From a gamma proteobacterium HdN1 (GTDB taxonomy: Bacteria > Pseudomonadota > Gammaproteobacteria > Pseudomonadales > Ketobacteraceae), in NCBI GenBank assembly GCA_000198515.1, contig FP929140.1, positions 1,276,527-1,340,526 on the forward strand: a stretch of DNA of 64,000 bases, read 5' to 3'. Positions within the stretch are counted from its first letter, which is position 1. Every line of letters starts with the position of its first letter. Of this stretch, positions 10,588 through 19,806 are shown in pieces. The position numbers and the translations under genes were made by a program. The notes beneath the pieces were generated by a model. The model saw only the letters and a list, made by a program, of their open reading frames with translations. It had not been told where the DNA came from and searched no databases.

Positions 10588-12243
10588 ATGATGGAAAGTT
10601 TTGCCGAACTTTTTGAAGAATCCCTGAAACAAACCAACATGAACCCAGGCTCCATCGTGGTCGGCACCGTCGTTGCCGTCGATAGCGATTGGGTGACGGT
10701 TTATGCAGGCCTCAAGTCTGAAGGCGTTATTCCGCGCGACCAGTTTGATGGAGAAGTGAACGTCGGTGACGAGATCGAAGTTGCGCTTGAGTCCATCGAA
10801 GACGGCTATGGTGAAACCCGACTCTCCCGTGAAAAGGCGAAGCGCGCAGAGGCTTGGAGACGTTTGGAAGCTGCTTGCGAAGCAAGCCAGATCGTCAAGG
10901 GCATCATCAACGGCAAGGTCAAAGGCGGATTTACCGTCGACGTCGATGCCGTCCGCGCATTCTTGCCGGGCTCGCTCGTCGATATTCGCCCCGTCCGTGA
11001 CACCGCACACCTTGAAGGCAAGGAACTTGAGTTTAAAGTTATCAAGTTGGATGCCAAACGCAATAACGTTGTAGTCTCCCGCCGCGCAGTTCTGGAAGCT
11101 GAAAACAGCGCCGAGCGTGAAGCACTGCTTTCCAACCTGCAAGAAGGTATGGAAGTTAAAGGTATCGTTAAGAACCTGACCGACTACGGCGCGTTCGTAG
11201 ATCTGGGCGGCATCGACGGCTTGCTGCACATTACCGACATGGCTTGGAAGCGCATCAAGCACCCAAGCGAAATCGTTGCAGTAGGCGACGAGATTCTGGT
11301 GAAAGTGCTCAAGTTCGATCGCGATCGCAACCGCGTATCCCTCGGCCTGAAGCAACTGGGTTCCGATCCATGGGTCGAAATCAAGGCGCGTTATCCAGAA
11401 GGTGCTCGCGTAAAAGCGCGTGTTACCAACCTGACCGACTACGGCTGCTTCGCTGAACTGCAAGAAGGCGTTGAAGGCCTCGTGCACGTTTCCGAAATGG
11501 ATTGGACCAATAAGAACATTCACCCATCGAAAGTCGTTTCGATTGGCGAAGAAATCGAAGTGGTCATCCTCGACATTGATGAAGAGCGCCGCCGTATTTC
11601 CTTGGGTGTTAAGCAATGCAAGCCAAACCCATGGGAAGAGTTTGCAACGCACTTCAACAAAGGCGATCGCATTTCCGGCAAGATCAAGTCGATCACTGAT
11701 TTCGGTATCTTCATTGGCTTGGATGGCGGCATTGACGGCCTCGTTCACCTGTCTGACATTTCTTGGGATTTGCCAGGAGAAGAAGCGGTTCGCGCCTATA
11801 AGAAAGGCGACGAAATCGACACCGTCATTCTGTCTGTAGACCCAGAGCGCGAGCGTATCTCGCTGGGCGTCAAGCAGCTTTCTGAAGATCCGTTCACCGC
11901 TTACCTGAACGACAACGATAAAGGCGCAGTCGTAAAAGGCACCGTGAAGTCAGTCGATGCCAAGGGCGCAGTTGTTGAATTGCGCGATGGCGTTGAAGCT
12001 GTGCTCAAAGCCTCTGAAATCAGCCGTGACCGCATCGAAGATGCACGTAATGCGCTGAAAGAAGGGGATGTGATCGAAGCTCGCATTATTGCTGTTGATC
12101 GTAAAAACCGCGCAATTAACCTGTCGGTAAAAGCGAAAGACGCAGCAGATGAGAAAGAAGCTATGAAGACGCTTTCTCAGGATGATGCAGTTGCTCCACG
12201 CACGATCGGCGATTTGATCAAGGCACAGATGGGCCGTGATTAA
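10588..12243 (+). CDS. rpsA: 30S ribosomal protein S1
   Basis: S1 binds mRNA on the 30S subunit and helps unfold structured leaders. The 551-residue protein consists of six S1/OB repeats. Repeats 3-6 are recognisable from the recurring pattern [13 protein letters not shown] or [13 protein letters not shown] with GLVHxSEM/DxxW after it. Length and repeat number match gammaproteobacterial S1 (557 in E. coli). Two ATG codons are adjacent (10588 and 10591), and either could be used. A perfect terminator follows. ihfB, normally the next gene, is about 15 kb away. Confidence 0.97.
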   Translation: MMESFAELFEESLKQTNMNPGSIVVGTVVAVDSDWVTVYAGLKSEGVIPRDQFDGEVNVGDEIEVALESIEDGYGETRLSREKAKRAEAWRRLEAACEASQIVKGIINGKVKGGFTVDVDAVRAFLPGSLVDIRPVRDTAHLEGKELEFKVIKLDAKRNNVVVSRRAVLEAENSAEREALLSNLQEGMEVKGIVKNLTDYGAFVDLGGIDGLLHITDMAWKRIKHPSEIVAVGDEILVKVLKFDRDRNRVSLGLKQLGSDPWVEIKARYPEGARVKARVTNLTDYGCFAELQEGVEGLVHVSEMDWTNKNIHPSKVVSIGEEIEVVILDIDEERRRISLGVKQCKPNPWEEFATHFNKGDRISGKIKSITDFGIFIGLDGGIDGLVHLSDISWDLPGEEAVRAYKKGDEIDTVILSVDPERERISLGVKQLSEDPFTAYLNDNDKGAVVKGTVKSVDAKGAVVELRDGVEAVLKASEISRDRIEDARNALKEGDVIEARIIAVDRKNRAINLSVKAKDAADEKEAMKTLSQDDAVAPRTIGDLIKAQMGRD

Positions 12244-12300
12244 ACGCAAACACTTCGCGGGCTGTAGGCGCTTGGCGTAGACAGCTCGTGGCAGTGTAAC

Positions 12301-12330
12301 AAAAGGGCCCAGTCGGGCCCTTTTGTTTTT
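12301..12330 (+). terminator. Intrinsic terminator of rpsA
   Basis: A perfect 10-bp stem, AAAAGGGCCC (12301-12310) with GGGCCCTTTT (12315-12324) and a 4-base loop, is followed by GTTTTT. Confidence 0.92.
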
Positions 12331-12352
12331 GTATTCAATTGGTGATCTGCTA

Positions 12353-12380
12353 TTGCCTTGCTGGAAACATTGTGTATAAA
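12353..12380 (+). promoter_or_regulatory. Candidate sigma-70 promoter of the SDR gene
   Basis: TTGCCT at 12353-12358 and TATAAA at 12375-12380 are separated by 16 bp. They lie just after the rpsA terminator and 62 bp before the next start codon. Confidence 0.5.
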
Positions 12381-12442
12381 TGGTCTTTCGCTCGGCCTAA
12401 AAACTGAGGCGTAGGGAATTGGCTCATAACAAGGTGAAATTC

Positions 12443-13285
12443 ATGATCAAGTCATTTGAAAACAAGGTTGCTGTTATTACCGGTGCAGGTTCAGGGATCG
12501 GTCGTTCTCTTGCCCTTCAACTTGCGCAAAAGGGCTGTCACCTTGCGATTTCCGATATCAACGAAAAGGGCTTAAAGGAAACGGTCGGGATGATACAAAC
12601 CCCCGGCATCAAGGTTACTTCTGCAAAGCTGGATGTTGCCAACCGCGATGCGGTATATGCACATGCGGAGCAGGTTATTGCTGATCACGGCAAAGCCAAC
12701 ATCATCATTAACAACGCGGGTGTAGCGCTGGGCGAAACTATCGAAAACATGAGCTATGAGAATTTCGAGTGGCTTATGAATATCAACTTCTGGGGCGTGG
12801 TGTACGGAACCAAGGCATTCTTGCCGCACCTGAAGGCCGCAGGAGAAGGGCAGGTTGTGAACATCTCTAGCGTATTTGGGTTGATTGCTGTACCAACCCA
12901 AAGTGCCTACAACTCTGCCAAGTTTGCAGTGCGTGGTTTTACCGAATGTCTTCGTGAAGAGTTGGAAATTGACAACTGCGGTGTGAGCGCAACCTGTGTT
13001 CATCCAGGTGGCATCAAAACGGGTATTGCACGTAACAGCCGCGTCGGGAAGCTGGGATCGTTTGATAAATTCACTGCAGGCAAGGATATTGGCGATCAGT
13101 TCGAGAAGCTCGCCAGAACCACTGCGGACGAAGCAGCAGAAGCGATTATTAACGGTATTCGCCGTAACAAGCGCCGCGTTCTGATTGGCACAGATGCACG
13201 TGTTATCGACAGCATGCAGCGCTTTTTGCCAACGGGCTACCAGAAGTTGCTAGAAGTGGGCAGCCGCATCACGCGCAAAGGCTGA
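12443..13285 (+). CDS. Short-chain dehydrogenase/reductase
   Basis: The 280-residue protein is a classical SDR with TGAGSGIG near residue 14, the structural NNAG motif, and the catalytic SxnYxxxK set (NISSVFG, then YNSAKFAV). I start it at the ATG at 12443, which has AAGGTG six bases upstream. A TTG 24 bases earlier is in frame but has no ribosome site. It is a single gene between two terminators. Substrate is unknown; the C-terminal RRNKRRVLIGTDARVID region is typical of SDRs found in lipid-degrading bacteria. Confidence 0.85.
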   Translation: MIKSFENKVAVITGAGSGIGRSLALQLAQKGCHLAISDINEKGLKETVGMIQTPGIKVTSAKLDVANRDAVYAHAEQVIADHGKANIIINNAGVALGETIENMSYENFEWLMNINFWGVVYGTKAFLPHLKAAGEGQVVNISSVFGLIAVPTQSAYNSAKFAVRGFTECLREELEIDNCGVSATCVHPGGIKTGIARNSRVGKLGSFDKFTAGKDIGDQFEKLARTTADEAAEAIINGIRRNKRRVLIGTDARVIDSMQRFLPTGYQKLLEVGSRITRKG

Positions 13286-13321
13286 TACAACCCTCAGTCA
13301 TAAAAGCTAGTCACAAAAGCT

Positions 13322-13361
13322 GGGCACAAAAAATGCGGCATAAGCCGCATTTTTTGTGCCC
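13322..13361. terminator. Bidirectional terminator between SDR gene and tolC
   Basis: A perfect 18-bp inverted repeat (13322-13339 with 13344-13361, loop ATAA) carries A6 in one arm and T6 in the other. It can end transcription from both of the convergent genes. Confidence 0.85.
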
Positions 13362-13373
13362 GATTTGAGCAAA

Positions 13374-14699
13374 TTACTTTTCCAGCCAATCATTTACCGC
13401 AACAAGATCAGCCGAACCCAGTATGCCCGCTACCTGTTTTAAGCGCAGCGAGTCAATCACATAGTCGTAGCGAGCGTTAGCATAGTTGCTGCGCGCTGCG
13501 TAGACGGATCTTTGAGCATTCAGTACGTCTACTACTGTGCGAGTGCCAGCATCATAGCCCGCTTGGGTGGCCACTAAAGCAGATTCCGCAGAGCGTATAG
13601 ATTGAGCGTAGGCTTCGACGCGTTGAACGTGAGTGGTGACCATCAAATATAGGTTGGCTGCGTTTAGGTCAGCGCTTTGGCGGCTGAACTCCACTTGATC
13701 TTTGGCTTGGTAGTACTGGCTTAGCGCTTGGCGGCGCAACGCGGAGACAGCGCCACCGTTGTAGATCGGTACCGTCAATTCAAGGCCAATCTGGGTTTGC
13801 GTCGAGTCGGGAGTCGCAAAGCCCGAAGCGTTGTTTTTGTTGCCGTTTGCGTAGCCGTAAGAGCCTGCGAGGTTCAGTGTGGGAGCGTGGCCAGCGCGCT
13901 TGGCTTTATAGGTTTCGGACGCTACCTGTTCTGCGCCAAGTGCTGCAGTGAGTGCAGCATTGTTTTCGAGCGCGCGTTTGATCCATTCGTTCTGGTCGGA
14001 CGGTTGGGGGGCGCCGATCGGCAGGTTGGTTTGCAGGTCTTTCACACCTTCTACACTGCTTTGGGTCAGTGTGGCGATGTTGCGCTGCGCGACTTGCACA
14101 GCCGCTTCAGAGCCGATTCGCCCAGCAACGCTAAGGTCGTATGCAGACTGTGCTTCCTGCACATCGGTTTTGGGGACTAAGCCAACCTTGAAGCGCTGTT
14201 TGGTTTGCTCCAGCTGGCGTGAGATGGCGCTTTCTTCTGCGCGGCTGGTTTCAAGTTGAACCTTGGCGCGCAACAGTTCGAAATAAGTGGTGGCAACACG
14301 CAGCAGAAACTCTTCTTCTGATCCCTTTAACTGGGCATCGAGCATTGTCAGCGTGGCTTGGCCGATTTTGTAAGTGTGCCAAGCTTCGAGGTTGAATAAT
14401 GGCTGGGATAGTGATGCCCCATAGGTACGGCTGGTGCGGTCGGAGCTCGGGAAACCGTCAGGATTGCTGCGAATTTTTGCAACGGCTGCTTGAGCGTTGA
14501 GTTTTGGAAGGATCCCAGCACGCGTGATGTTGCTCGTCTCGCGGTTTGCCTCGTCAGCATGCTGAATGGCGGACCATTGGGGGTCGTGTGCCTTGGCGCG
14601 CTCTAGCGTTTCGCTGAGGGTGAGGGTGTCAGCAAAACTTGTGGCGGACACGAGCGGTGTCAATAGGGTTGCGATGCTGAGTGCCAATTTAAGTTTCAT
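13374..14699 (-). CDS. tolC: TolC family outer membrane channel
   Basis: TolC forms a trimeric outer membrane channel and periplasmic tunnel used by type I secretion and RND efflux systems. The 441-residue protein has a signal peptide (MKLKLALSIATLLTPLVSATSFA, cleavage near 23). It then shows the duplicated outer-membrane-efflux repeats: LSETLERAKAHDPQW opens the first and ENNAALTAALGAEQVAS the second, with AGYDAGTRTVVDVLNAQ in the second helical hairpin. Length fits the family. No inner membrane partners are encoded beside it, as is usual for housekeeping tolC. The HIT gene lies 38 bp upstream on the same strand. Confidence 0.9.
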   Translation of the reverse strand: MKLKLALSIATLLTPLVSATSFADTLTLSETLERAKAHDPQWSAIQHADEANRETSNITRAGILPKLNAQAAVAKIRSNPDGFPSSDRTSRTYGASLSQPLFNLEAWHTYKIGQATLTMLDAQLKGSEEEFLLRVATTYFELLRAKVQLETSRAEESAISRQLEQTKQRFKVGLVPKTDVQEAQSAYDLSVAGRIGSEAAVQVAQRNIATLTQSSVEGVKDLQTNLPIGAPQPSDQNEWIKRALENNAALTAALGAEQVASETYKAKRAGHAPTLNLAGSYGYANGNKNNASGFATPDSTQTQIGLELTVPIYNGGAVSALRRQALSQYYQAKDQVEFSRQSADLNAANLYLMVTTHVQRVEAYAQSIRSAESALVATQAGYDAGTRTVVDVLNAQRSVYAARSNYANARYDYVIDSLRLKQVAGILGSADLVAVNDWLEK

Positions 14700-14737
14700 G
14701 AAGAGACCTTATACCAATGGGGGTATCGGAGTTTAAC

Positions 14738-15172
14738 TTATGCGCGATCAAAGCAAAAGTCAGCTCCGAGAACGGAGTTTTTCAAAATCTGTACGCGTTC
14801 TGAATGCTCACTAATAGAGAGTGGCACAGCAAGCGAATGCCCCCAAACGGGGCCGGGCCACGCGGGATCGGTGGGGTTTCGTCCGACGATATGCACATGG
14901 AGCTGGCGTACTATATTCCCTAATGCACCGGTGTTGATTTTGGAGACATTTGGTTGATTCGCGATGGCTTCGCTACACAGCATGGTTTCATTGGTTAGCT
15001 GAACGCGCACACTGGGGGGAAGCGTGTGCAGCTCTACAGCCCCGTGTATTTTGGGGATCAAGATGAGCCAAAAGTAGCGAGAGTCGTTGAACATTCGCAG
15101 TAGCGAGAGTGGTGATTCGGCAACCTCAAGCGTATCGCGCTGGAGGCGTTCATCCAGAATGAATTGGCTCAT
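14738..15172 (-). CDS. HIT-like domain protein
   Basis: This 144-residue protein belongs to the histidine triad superfamily of nucleotide hydrolases/transferases. The motif reads QLHVHIVGR at about residues 91-99, so the first histidine of the HxHxHxx triad is Gln while the catalytic middle histidines remain; this variant recurs in a proteobacterial branch of the family. It lies between prc and tolC on the same strand. The biochemical substrate is unknown. Confidence 0.8.
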   Translation of the reverse strand: MSQFILDERLQRDTLEVAESPLSLLRMFNDSRYFWLILIPKIHGAVELHTLPPSVRVQLTNETMLCSEAIANQPNVSKINTGALGNIVRQLHVHIVGRNPTDPAWPGPVWGHSLAVPLSISEHSERVQILKNSVLGADFCFDRA

Positions 15173-15195
15173 TTCGCCAAGTTCCTTAGTGAAAG

Positions 15196-15218
15196 GCCAC
15201 CCATCAATGGTGGGTGGC
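15196..15218 (-). terminator. Hairpin between prc and the HIT gene
   Basis: GCCACCCA (15196-15203) pairs with TGGGTGGC (15211-15218). On the minus strand it is followed only by CTTTC, so termination would be weak or partial. Confidence 0.3.
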
Positions 15219-15241
15219 TCTCGTTGGTGGGAAGCTTCTCG

Positions 15242-17356
15242 TTAGTGAGATGCTACCCGGCTGTTCATTGACGCAGTGGAAGAGATTACGTCACTCACGA
15301 TATTGCTGGCTTCATCAAGCACAAAATCTACTTTGATTGCGCCGTGGTCGGTAAGGGCATCGGCCTCGTCTTTCTCGGCCGCTTTTTTCATGTCAGCAAC
15401 CGTTTTGAAAGGCGTTTCATGTTTACCTTTGCGGCGATCGTTTTCAAGTTTCAGGCGCTGTGAATCAAGCTTGGTCTGTTCTGCTTCGCGGGTCTTTTCG
15501 TTCAAAGATACTGTCTTAGCTGCTCGCGCTTCATCAAGTAGCTTTACCTGCTCGTTTAGATACATAAAGTCAGGATTTGCGCGAATTCGCTGTTCAGCAT
15601 TCTCCCGCAGCAAAGGGATGGCCGCTTCAAGCCCGCGATCTTTATCGTAGTGTGCGGGGCGAATCGTATCTGCTGGGAGTGCATTGAAGAGTGCGCTTTC
15701 GCCAAGCTCTTCGTGGTCAAGCAGGCTGGGCATTGCGATATCGGGTGAGACCCCTTTGTTTTGGTTGGTGTCGCCAGAGATGCGATAGAACTTTGCCAGC
15801 GTGATTTTGAGCTGGCCCTGATCCAATTGCTGCATGGACTGAACGGTACCCTTACCAAAGGTGCGTTCCCCTACGATAACTCCGCGCCGATAATCTTGGA
15901 TCGCGCCGGCGAAAATTTCTGACGCAGACGCGCTCAGGCGGTTGACGACCACTGCGAGCGGTCCCGTGTAGGCGACGCGCGGATCGGTGTCGAGCATGGT
16001 GTCAATCTTGCCGCCAGAGCTGCGGATTTGCACTGTAGGGCCGCGTTCGATGAACAAGCCTACTAGCGAGTTTGCTTCTTGTAGGGCGCCGCCGCCGTTG
16101 TTGCGAAGATCAATGATCAATCCGTCGATGTTTTGCTTTTTCAGCTTGTTGATTAGTGCGGCAACGTCGCGCGTTGTTGAGCGGCAGTTGGCTTCATCAT
16201 GTTGGGTACATTGAAAGTCTAGATAGAAGGCGGGGACGTTGATGACCCCAATTTTGTAGGCTTTGCCGTCGTGCTTTGTCTCAATAATGGTGGATTGTGC
16301 GGCTCGATCTTCTAGTTTCACTTGATCGCGCGTGATCGTGACGAGCTTGGTTTCGTGCTCGTTACTGCTGCCAGCAGGAATGATTTGAAGGGTGACTTTA
16401 GTGCCTTTTTTTCCACGGATGCGTTCTACAACCTCGTCAAGGCGCCAGCCGACGACGTCTACGACATCTTTATCGCCTTCTTGGGCGACGCCGACAATTC
16501 GATCCGCAGGGTGTAGGAGTTTGCTGCGGTCAGCAGGACCGCCGGTAACGAGGCTTTGTATTTTGGTGTACTCATCTTCCGCTTGCAGCACGGCGCCGAT
16601 GCCTTCCAGCTGCAAGCTCATGTTGATATTGAAGTTTTCAGATACCTTTTGGGAGAGGTATTGGGTATGCGGGTCGTAGGTCTGTGTGACCGAATTAAGA
16701 AAAATTTGGAACGCGTCGTCGCTGTTCACTTGCAGCGCGCGAGTCAGCTGAGATTTGTAGCGTCTTTCCAAGGTTTTTTTGATCTTTGCTGGCGATTTGC
16801 CCGTGAGCTTCATGTTGAGTGCGGTGTACATGAGGCGCTTACGCCACAAATCATCCCACTCGCTTTGATTGGCAGGCCATGGGGCCTGTTTGCGATCCGC
16901 TTCAACCGTATCGTTTGTGGTGTATTGCCATTGGTCGAACTCGCGGTTCAGCAATACATCAAGATAGGCAAGGCGATCCACCATGCGGTGCTGATAACGG
17001 TTAAATATTGCGAAGGCAGGGCTTAAATTGCCGTTGACAAGCGCGTCGTCCATTTCAAAGCGATATTTTTCGAACTCTTTGATATCAGAGGCAAGAAAGT
17101 AGCTGTGCGCTGGATCGAGATCGTTGAGATAGCGATCTAAGATGGTTGCAGAGAGAGTGTCGTCAAGGCGTTGGTGATTGTAGTGCAGCTGTTCCAGCCG
17201 CTTGACTACCATAAGTGCGGTAATAGCCTGCTGCCGGTTAGGGCCGAGGTCATTCACTTTGATTCCGGTGAGCGACCAAGCAGTGGTGCTGGCGATCAGA
17301 GCGCAGAAGGTCACAAGTGCCGTCTTGCGGGCGAAAGAACTCAATATGTTCAGCAT
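15242..17356 (-). CDS. prc: Tail-specific (carboxy-terminal processing) protease Prc
   Basis: Prc is a periplasmic S41A protease that cuts proteins from the C-terminus and controls peptidoglycan hydrolases. The 704-residue protein starts with a signal peptide (about 1-28), then an N-terminal helical domain, a PDZ domain (about 245-330), and the protease core. The core has the catalytic Ser in NRLSASASEIFAGA (near 477) and Lys in GKGTVQ (near 501). A Lys/Glu/Ala-rich C-terminal domain follows. Length and architecture match the E. coli enzyme. It is divergent from the fadL-like gene. Confidence 0.93.
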   Translation of the reverse strand: MLNILSSFARKTALVTFCALIASTTAWSLTGIKVNDLGPNRQQAITALMVVKRLEQLHYNHQRLDDTLSATILDRYLNDLDPAHSYFLASDIKEFEKYRFEMDDALVNGNLSPAFAIFNRYQHRMVDRLAYLDVLLNREFDQWQYTTNDTVEADRKQAPWPANQSEWDDLWRKRLMYTALNMKLTGKSPAKIKKTLERRYKSQLTRALQVNSDDAFQIFLNSVTQTYDPHTQYLSQKVSENFNINMSLQLEGIGAVLQAEDEYTKIQSLVTGGPADRSKLLHPADRIVGVAQEGDKDVVDVVGWRLDEVVERIRGKKGTKVTLQIIPAGSSNEHETKLVTITRDQVKLEDRAAQSTIIETKHDGKAYKIGVINVPAFYLDFQCTQHDEANCRSTTRDVAALINKLKKQNIDGLIIDLRNNGGGALQEANSLVGLFIERGPTVQIRSSGGKIDTMLDTDPRVAYTGPLAVVVNRLSASASEIFAGAIQDYRRGVIVGERTFGKGTVQSMQQLDQGQLKITLAKFYRISGDTNQNKGVSPDIAMPSLLDHEELGESALFNALPADTIRPAHYDKDRGLEAAIPLLRENAEQRIRANPDFMYLNEQVKLLDEARAAKTVSLNEKTREAEQTKLDSQRLKLENDRRKGKHETPFKTVADMKKAAEKDEADALTDHGAIKVDFVLDEASNIVSDVISSTASMNSRVASH

Positions 17357-17576
17357 TATTGACTCAACCGTAGTGGCAGGCAGTATACCTGTATTCTAAT
17401 AGGCAACGACGAGGCTTGCCCGCTATTTATTGCTTTATTATGCCGAAAAGGCAAGATTTCAAGCTTGGAAATACGCACATTTCCGACCATTTTGTTGTTT
17501 TTGTGGCGTTTGGTGCGCATTGTCTGTGGCTTGAACGAGAATTCTGCAGCGAAATGCGCGGACACGCATCGACGCA

Positions 17577-17588
17577 AGTACAAGTACT
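17577..17588. promoter_or_regulatory. Palindrome in the 305-bp prc-fadL gap
   Basis: The divergent gap 17357-17661 has no gene. It holds a perfect AGTAC-AA-GTACT palindrome at 17577-17588, a possible repressor site for the fatty acid porin gene. I see no confident sigma-70 promoter. GAGGGAAG near 17649-17656 is the ribosome site for the gene at 17662. Confidence 0.3.
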
Positions 17589-17661
17589 GTTTTAGACTGC
17601 GGTGGCGGGTAATACGTTTGTCCGTACAAAAAATAAAAAGCAAGAACAGAGGGAAGTAGCA

Positions 17662-19368
17662 ATGAATGGATACGTTCGACGTTTGAGTCGTCTGCCTGGC
17701 TTTTGTGTAAACGGTAGTGGGAGGTTGGTACGAGGTGCGCTGGCGCCACGCGTGGTAGGGGTAGGTGCTGTTTTGATCAGCGCTATCGCGCCCCAAGTTG
17801 GAAATGCTGCGCTTGTTGAGAATCTTACCATTGGAAATGCGAAGGCGCTCGCTTTGGGAAATGCGGTTACGGCGGATCCGCCTGGCGTTGATTCCATCCA
17901 CTTTAATCCGGCGGGGCTTGCGCGCTTGGATGGACGAATGTCACAAGTGAAACTCTTAGGCGCAGCCTTTCAGTTTGACGCCCAGTTTGGTGCCTATCAC
18001 CCTGATGCGCAAGAGCAGATTGATTATTGGGGTGTCGGCCCAGATGACATTCCTGGGCAAAAAAGTTCTACGTCTACGGCAGTGGTCAAACTCCCCTTTA
18101 TGGACAAAGCGAAAGAATGGCCGCTGCCATTTGTGGTTGCTCCGCTTGGAGGGGTTGCATACCGCCCACCAGAATCCAAGCTTACCTTTGCGACATCGGT
18201 GTATGTACCGTTTGCGGCAGGCTATAAGCGCGAAGATGATGATCCTGCACGCTATATGGGAAAATATCTTTCGGTGGTTCGCCTTAGCTATCTGACACCT
18301 TCTGTTGGTTGGCGAGTCAATGACGAGTTGTCCCTTGGCTTCTCGGTGGGCCTGTCGTGGCAAGGCATCGGAGCCAATACCGATTTGAGGGTGCCGAACC
18401 TTGTGTTGGGAGCGATCAATCGAGCGCTTGAAGAGATTCAGACTGCGCCGTTGTCGTGCAGCGGAATATTTGGTGTCGATGCAGATGTTTGTGATCCCAA
18501 TACCCCACTCATTAGCCCGCTGCAAAAAGCTGCGGAGGTAACGCTGGAAGTATCTGATCCCTACACTTGGTCTACCAGTTTTGGTGTTTTATGGTCGCCA
18601 ACCCCTTGGTTTACTTGGGGGGCGAGTTATATGAGCGAATCCAATACGCACATGACCGGCGATTATCGTATGGAGTATAGCGATGTTTGGGTGCAGCCGT
18701 TCAGCCGCTTGAGCAGCTCGCAATCATCTGTGGCCCCACTATGGAATTTTTTAGGTCTGCCCAAAGGGCTTGCTCATGAAGAGGGGAAGGTCAAAATCAA
18801 TCTGGATATTCCAGCGCAGTTTAATACCGGGGTGAGTGTAAAGCTTACGCCCGTTTGGAAGGTGAATTTCGATGCGCATTGGATGGATTGGTCTAAATGG
18901 GATGGGTTGGTGTTTGAGTTTGACCGCAAGACGGATTTCTTGAGGATTGCGTCCGTATTGCAGCCAGAATACGCGACCCAGAACAGCCTGACGATCCCAA
19001 GGCACTATCGCAGTGTCTGGAACTTTAGCTTGGGTGTGGAGTATCAGTTCAGCGATCCGCTTGCGCTTCGCATTGGTGTCGAAGATCGTAAATCATCCAT
19101 TGGTGCAAGCAAGTATGACTTGTTGCTCCCGCTTGGTGAAGCCTATTTGTTTGGGACGGGCTTTGAATACCGCCCCGATCGCAATTCGATATGGGAGATG
19201 TCGGTCGGGTACGTGTTGTCGCGTGCCAAGATACCTGCAGGGAGTAGCACCAACCTGAACAGCATGGACACCGCCCATAACTTCATCTACAACCCGTACT
19301 CTGGTATGGATGTTGAAACGAAAGCGCAAGGTTTGCTGCTGAATCTTAACTACAGCAGTCAATTTTGA
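17662..19368 (+). CDS. OmpP1/FadL family outer membrane transporter
   Basis: FadL-type beta-barrels carry long-chain fatty acids and other hydrophobic compounds across the outer membrane. After a signal sequence ending near GNAAL, the mature N-terminus contains ALALGNAVTADPPGVDSIHFNPAGLARL in pieces that match the family: the NPAG motif of the hatch domain is clear. The rest is amphipathic beta strand ending in aromatic LNYSSQF, a typical barrel C-terminus. At 568 residues it is longer than E. coli FadL (446), as in aromatic/lipid-degrader homologues. I use the ATG at 17662 with GAGGGAAG upstream, not a GTG at 17602. Confidence 0.85.
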   Translation: MNGYVRRLSRLPGFCVNGSGRLVRGALAPRVVGVGAVLISAIAPQVGNAALVENLTIGNAKALALGNAVTADPPGVDSIHFNPAGLARLDGRMSQVKLLGAAFQFDAQFGAYHPDAQEQIDYWGVGPDDIPGQKSSTSTAVVKLPFMDKAKEWPLPFVVAPLGGVAYRPPESKLTFATSVYVPFAAGYKREDDDPARYMGKYLSVVRLSYLTPSVGWRVNDELSLGFSVGLSWQGIGANTDLRVPNLVLGAINRALEEIQTAPLSCSGIFGVDADVCDPNTPLISPLQKAAEVTLEVSDPYTWSTSFGVLWSPTPWFTWGASYMSESNTHMTGDYRMEYSDVWVQPFSRLSSSQSSVAPLWNFLGLPKGLAHEEGKVKINLDIPAQFNTGVSVKLTPVWKVNFDAHWMDWSKWDGLVFEFDRKTDFLRIASVLQPEYATQNSLTIPRHYRSVWNFSLGVEYQFSDPLALRIGVEDRKSSIGASKYDLLLPLGEAYLFGTGFEYRPDRNSIWEMSVGYVLSRAKIPAGSSTNLNSMDTAHNFIYNPYSGMDVETKAQGLLLNLNYSSQF

Positions 19369-19463
19369 GCGCTGTGCGTTTCATTTCGGAGGAAACGGTT
19401 TGTTTAGTATGTTTATTCTAAAAAAACTTGATAGTCTTCACATTATGTTGAAGGCAACCTGCG

Positions 19464-19597
19464 GGCGGCGCTGAATATTTAGCGAATAGCCGCCGAGAAG
19501 CCAACGATAAAAGAATCGAAATGTGCCGATTCGAATTTTCTCGCCCGGACCTCATCGGGCATTCCCTTAGCCCGCCTCATCGCGGGCTTTTTTTTAC
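19464..19597 (+). ncRNA. Candidate structured RNA after the fadL-like gene
   Basis: The 438-bp gap after the fadL-like gene contains four hairpins in a row: 19464-19494 (GGCGGC/GCCGCC with an inner GCT/AGC), 19513-19532 (GAATCG/CGATTC), 19543-19560 (GCCCG/CGGGC) and 19569-19588 (AGCCCGC/GCGGGCT) followed by eight T. The last two hairpins share the loop-side sequence CCTCATCG. It could be an independent sRNA or a structured 3' UTR; I found no convincing promoter. Confidence 0.35.
19569..19597 (+). terminator. Intrinsic terminator
   Basis: The stem AGCCCGC (19569-19575) and GCGGGCT (19582-19588) is followed by a run of T. It ends the fadL-like transcript or the candidate RNA before it. Confidence 0.85.
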
Positions 19598-19625
19598 TAT
19601 TATTCCGGAAATTGCTGTTCCCTTC

Positions 19626-19750
19626 GGCTTCGCTCAGGGAGCGGGGCATCGGCTCCGCTCAGGGAGCGGGGCTTCGGCTTCGCTCAGGGAGCGGGGCTTC
19701 GGCTTCGCTCAGGGAGCGGGGCTTCGGCTCCGCTCAGGGAGCGGGGCATC
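19626..19750. repeat. Tandem repeat, 25 bp x 5, each with a hairpin
   Basis: Five head-to-tail 25-bp units begin at 19626, 19651, 19676, 19701 and 19726. They differ only at a few positions (GGCTTCGCTC or GGCTCCGCTC; GGGGCATC or GGGGCTTC). Each unit contains CGCTC-AGG-GAGCG, a small hairpin. It lies between a terminator and the 3' end of the minus-strand binding protein gene, so it could affect that mRNA end. Confidence 0.95.
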
Positions 19751-19806
19751 ATCTTCGTTCAGAAGACATACCTCTGCTCACGTAGTGGAGCTGAAGGGGG
19801 GGAATG

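Noticed and set aside
10504..11748. 414-codon frame antisense to rpsA
   Set aside because: It is a mirror of the strongly biased rpsA codons; its protein has no recognisable domain, whereas S1 is certain.
17602..17661. Upstream GTG start for the fadL-like gene
   Set aside because: The extra residues are polar and spoil the signal peptide; the ATG at 17662 has a good ribosome site.
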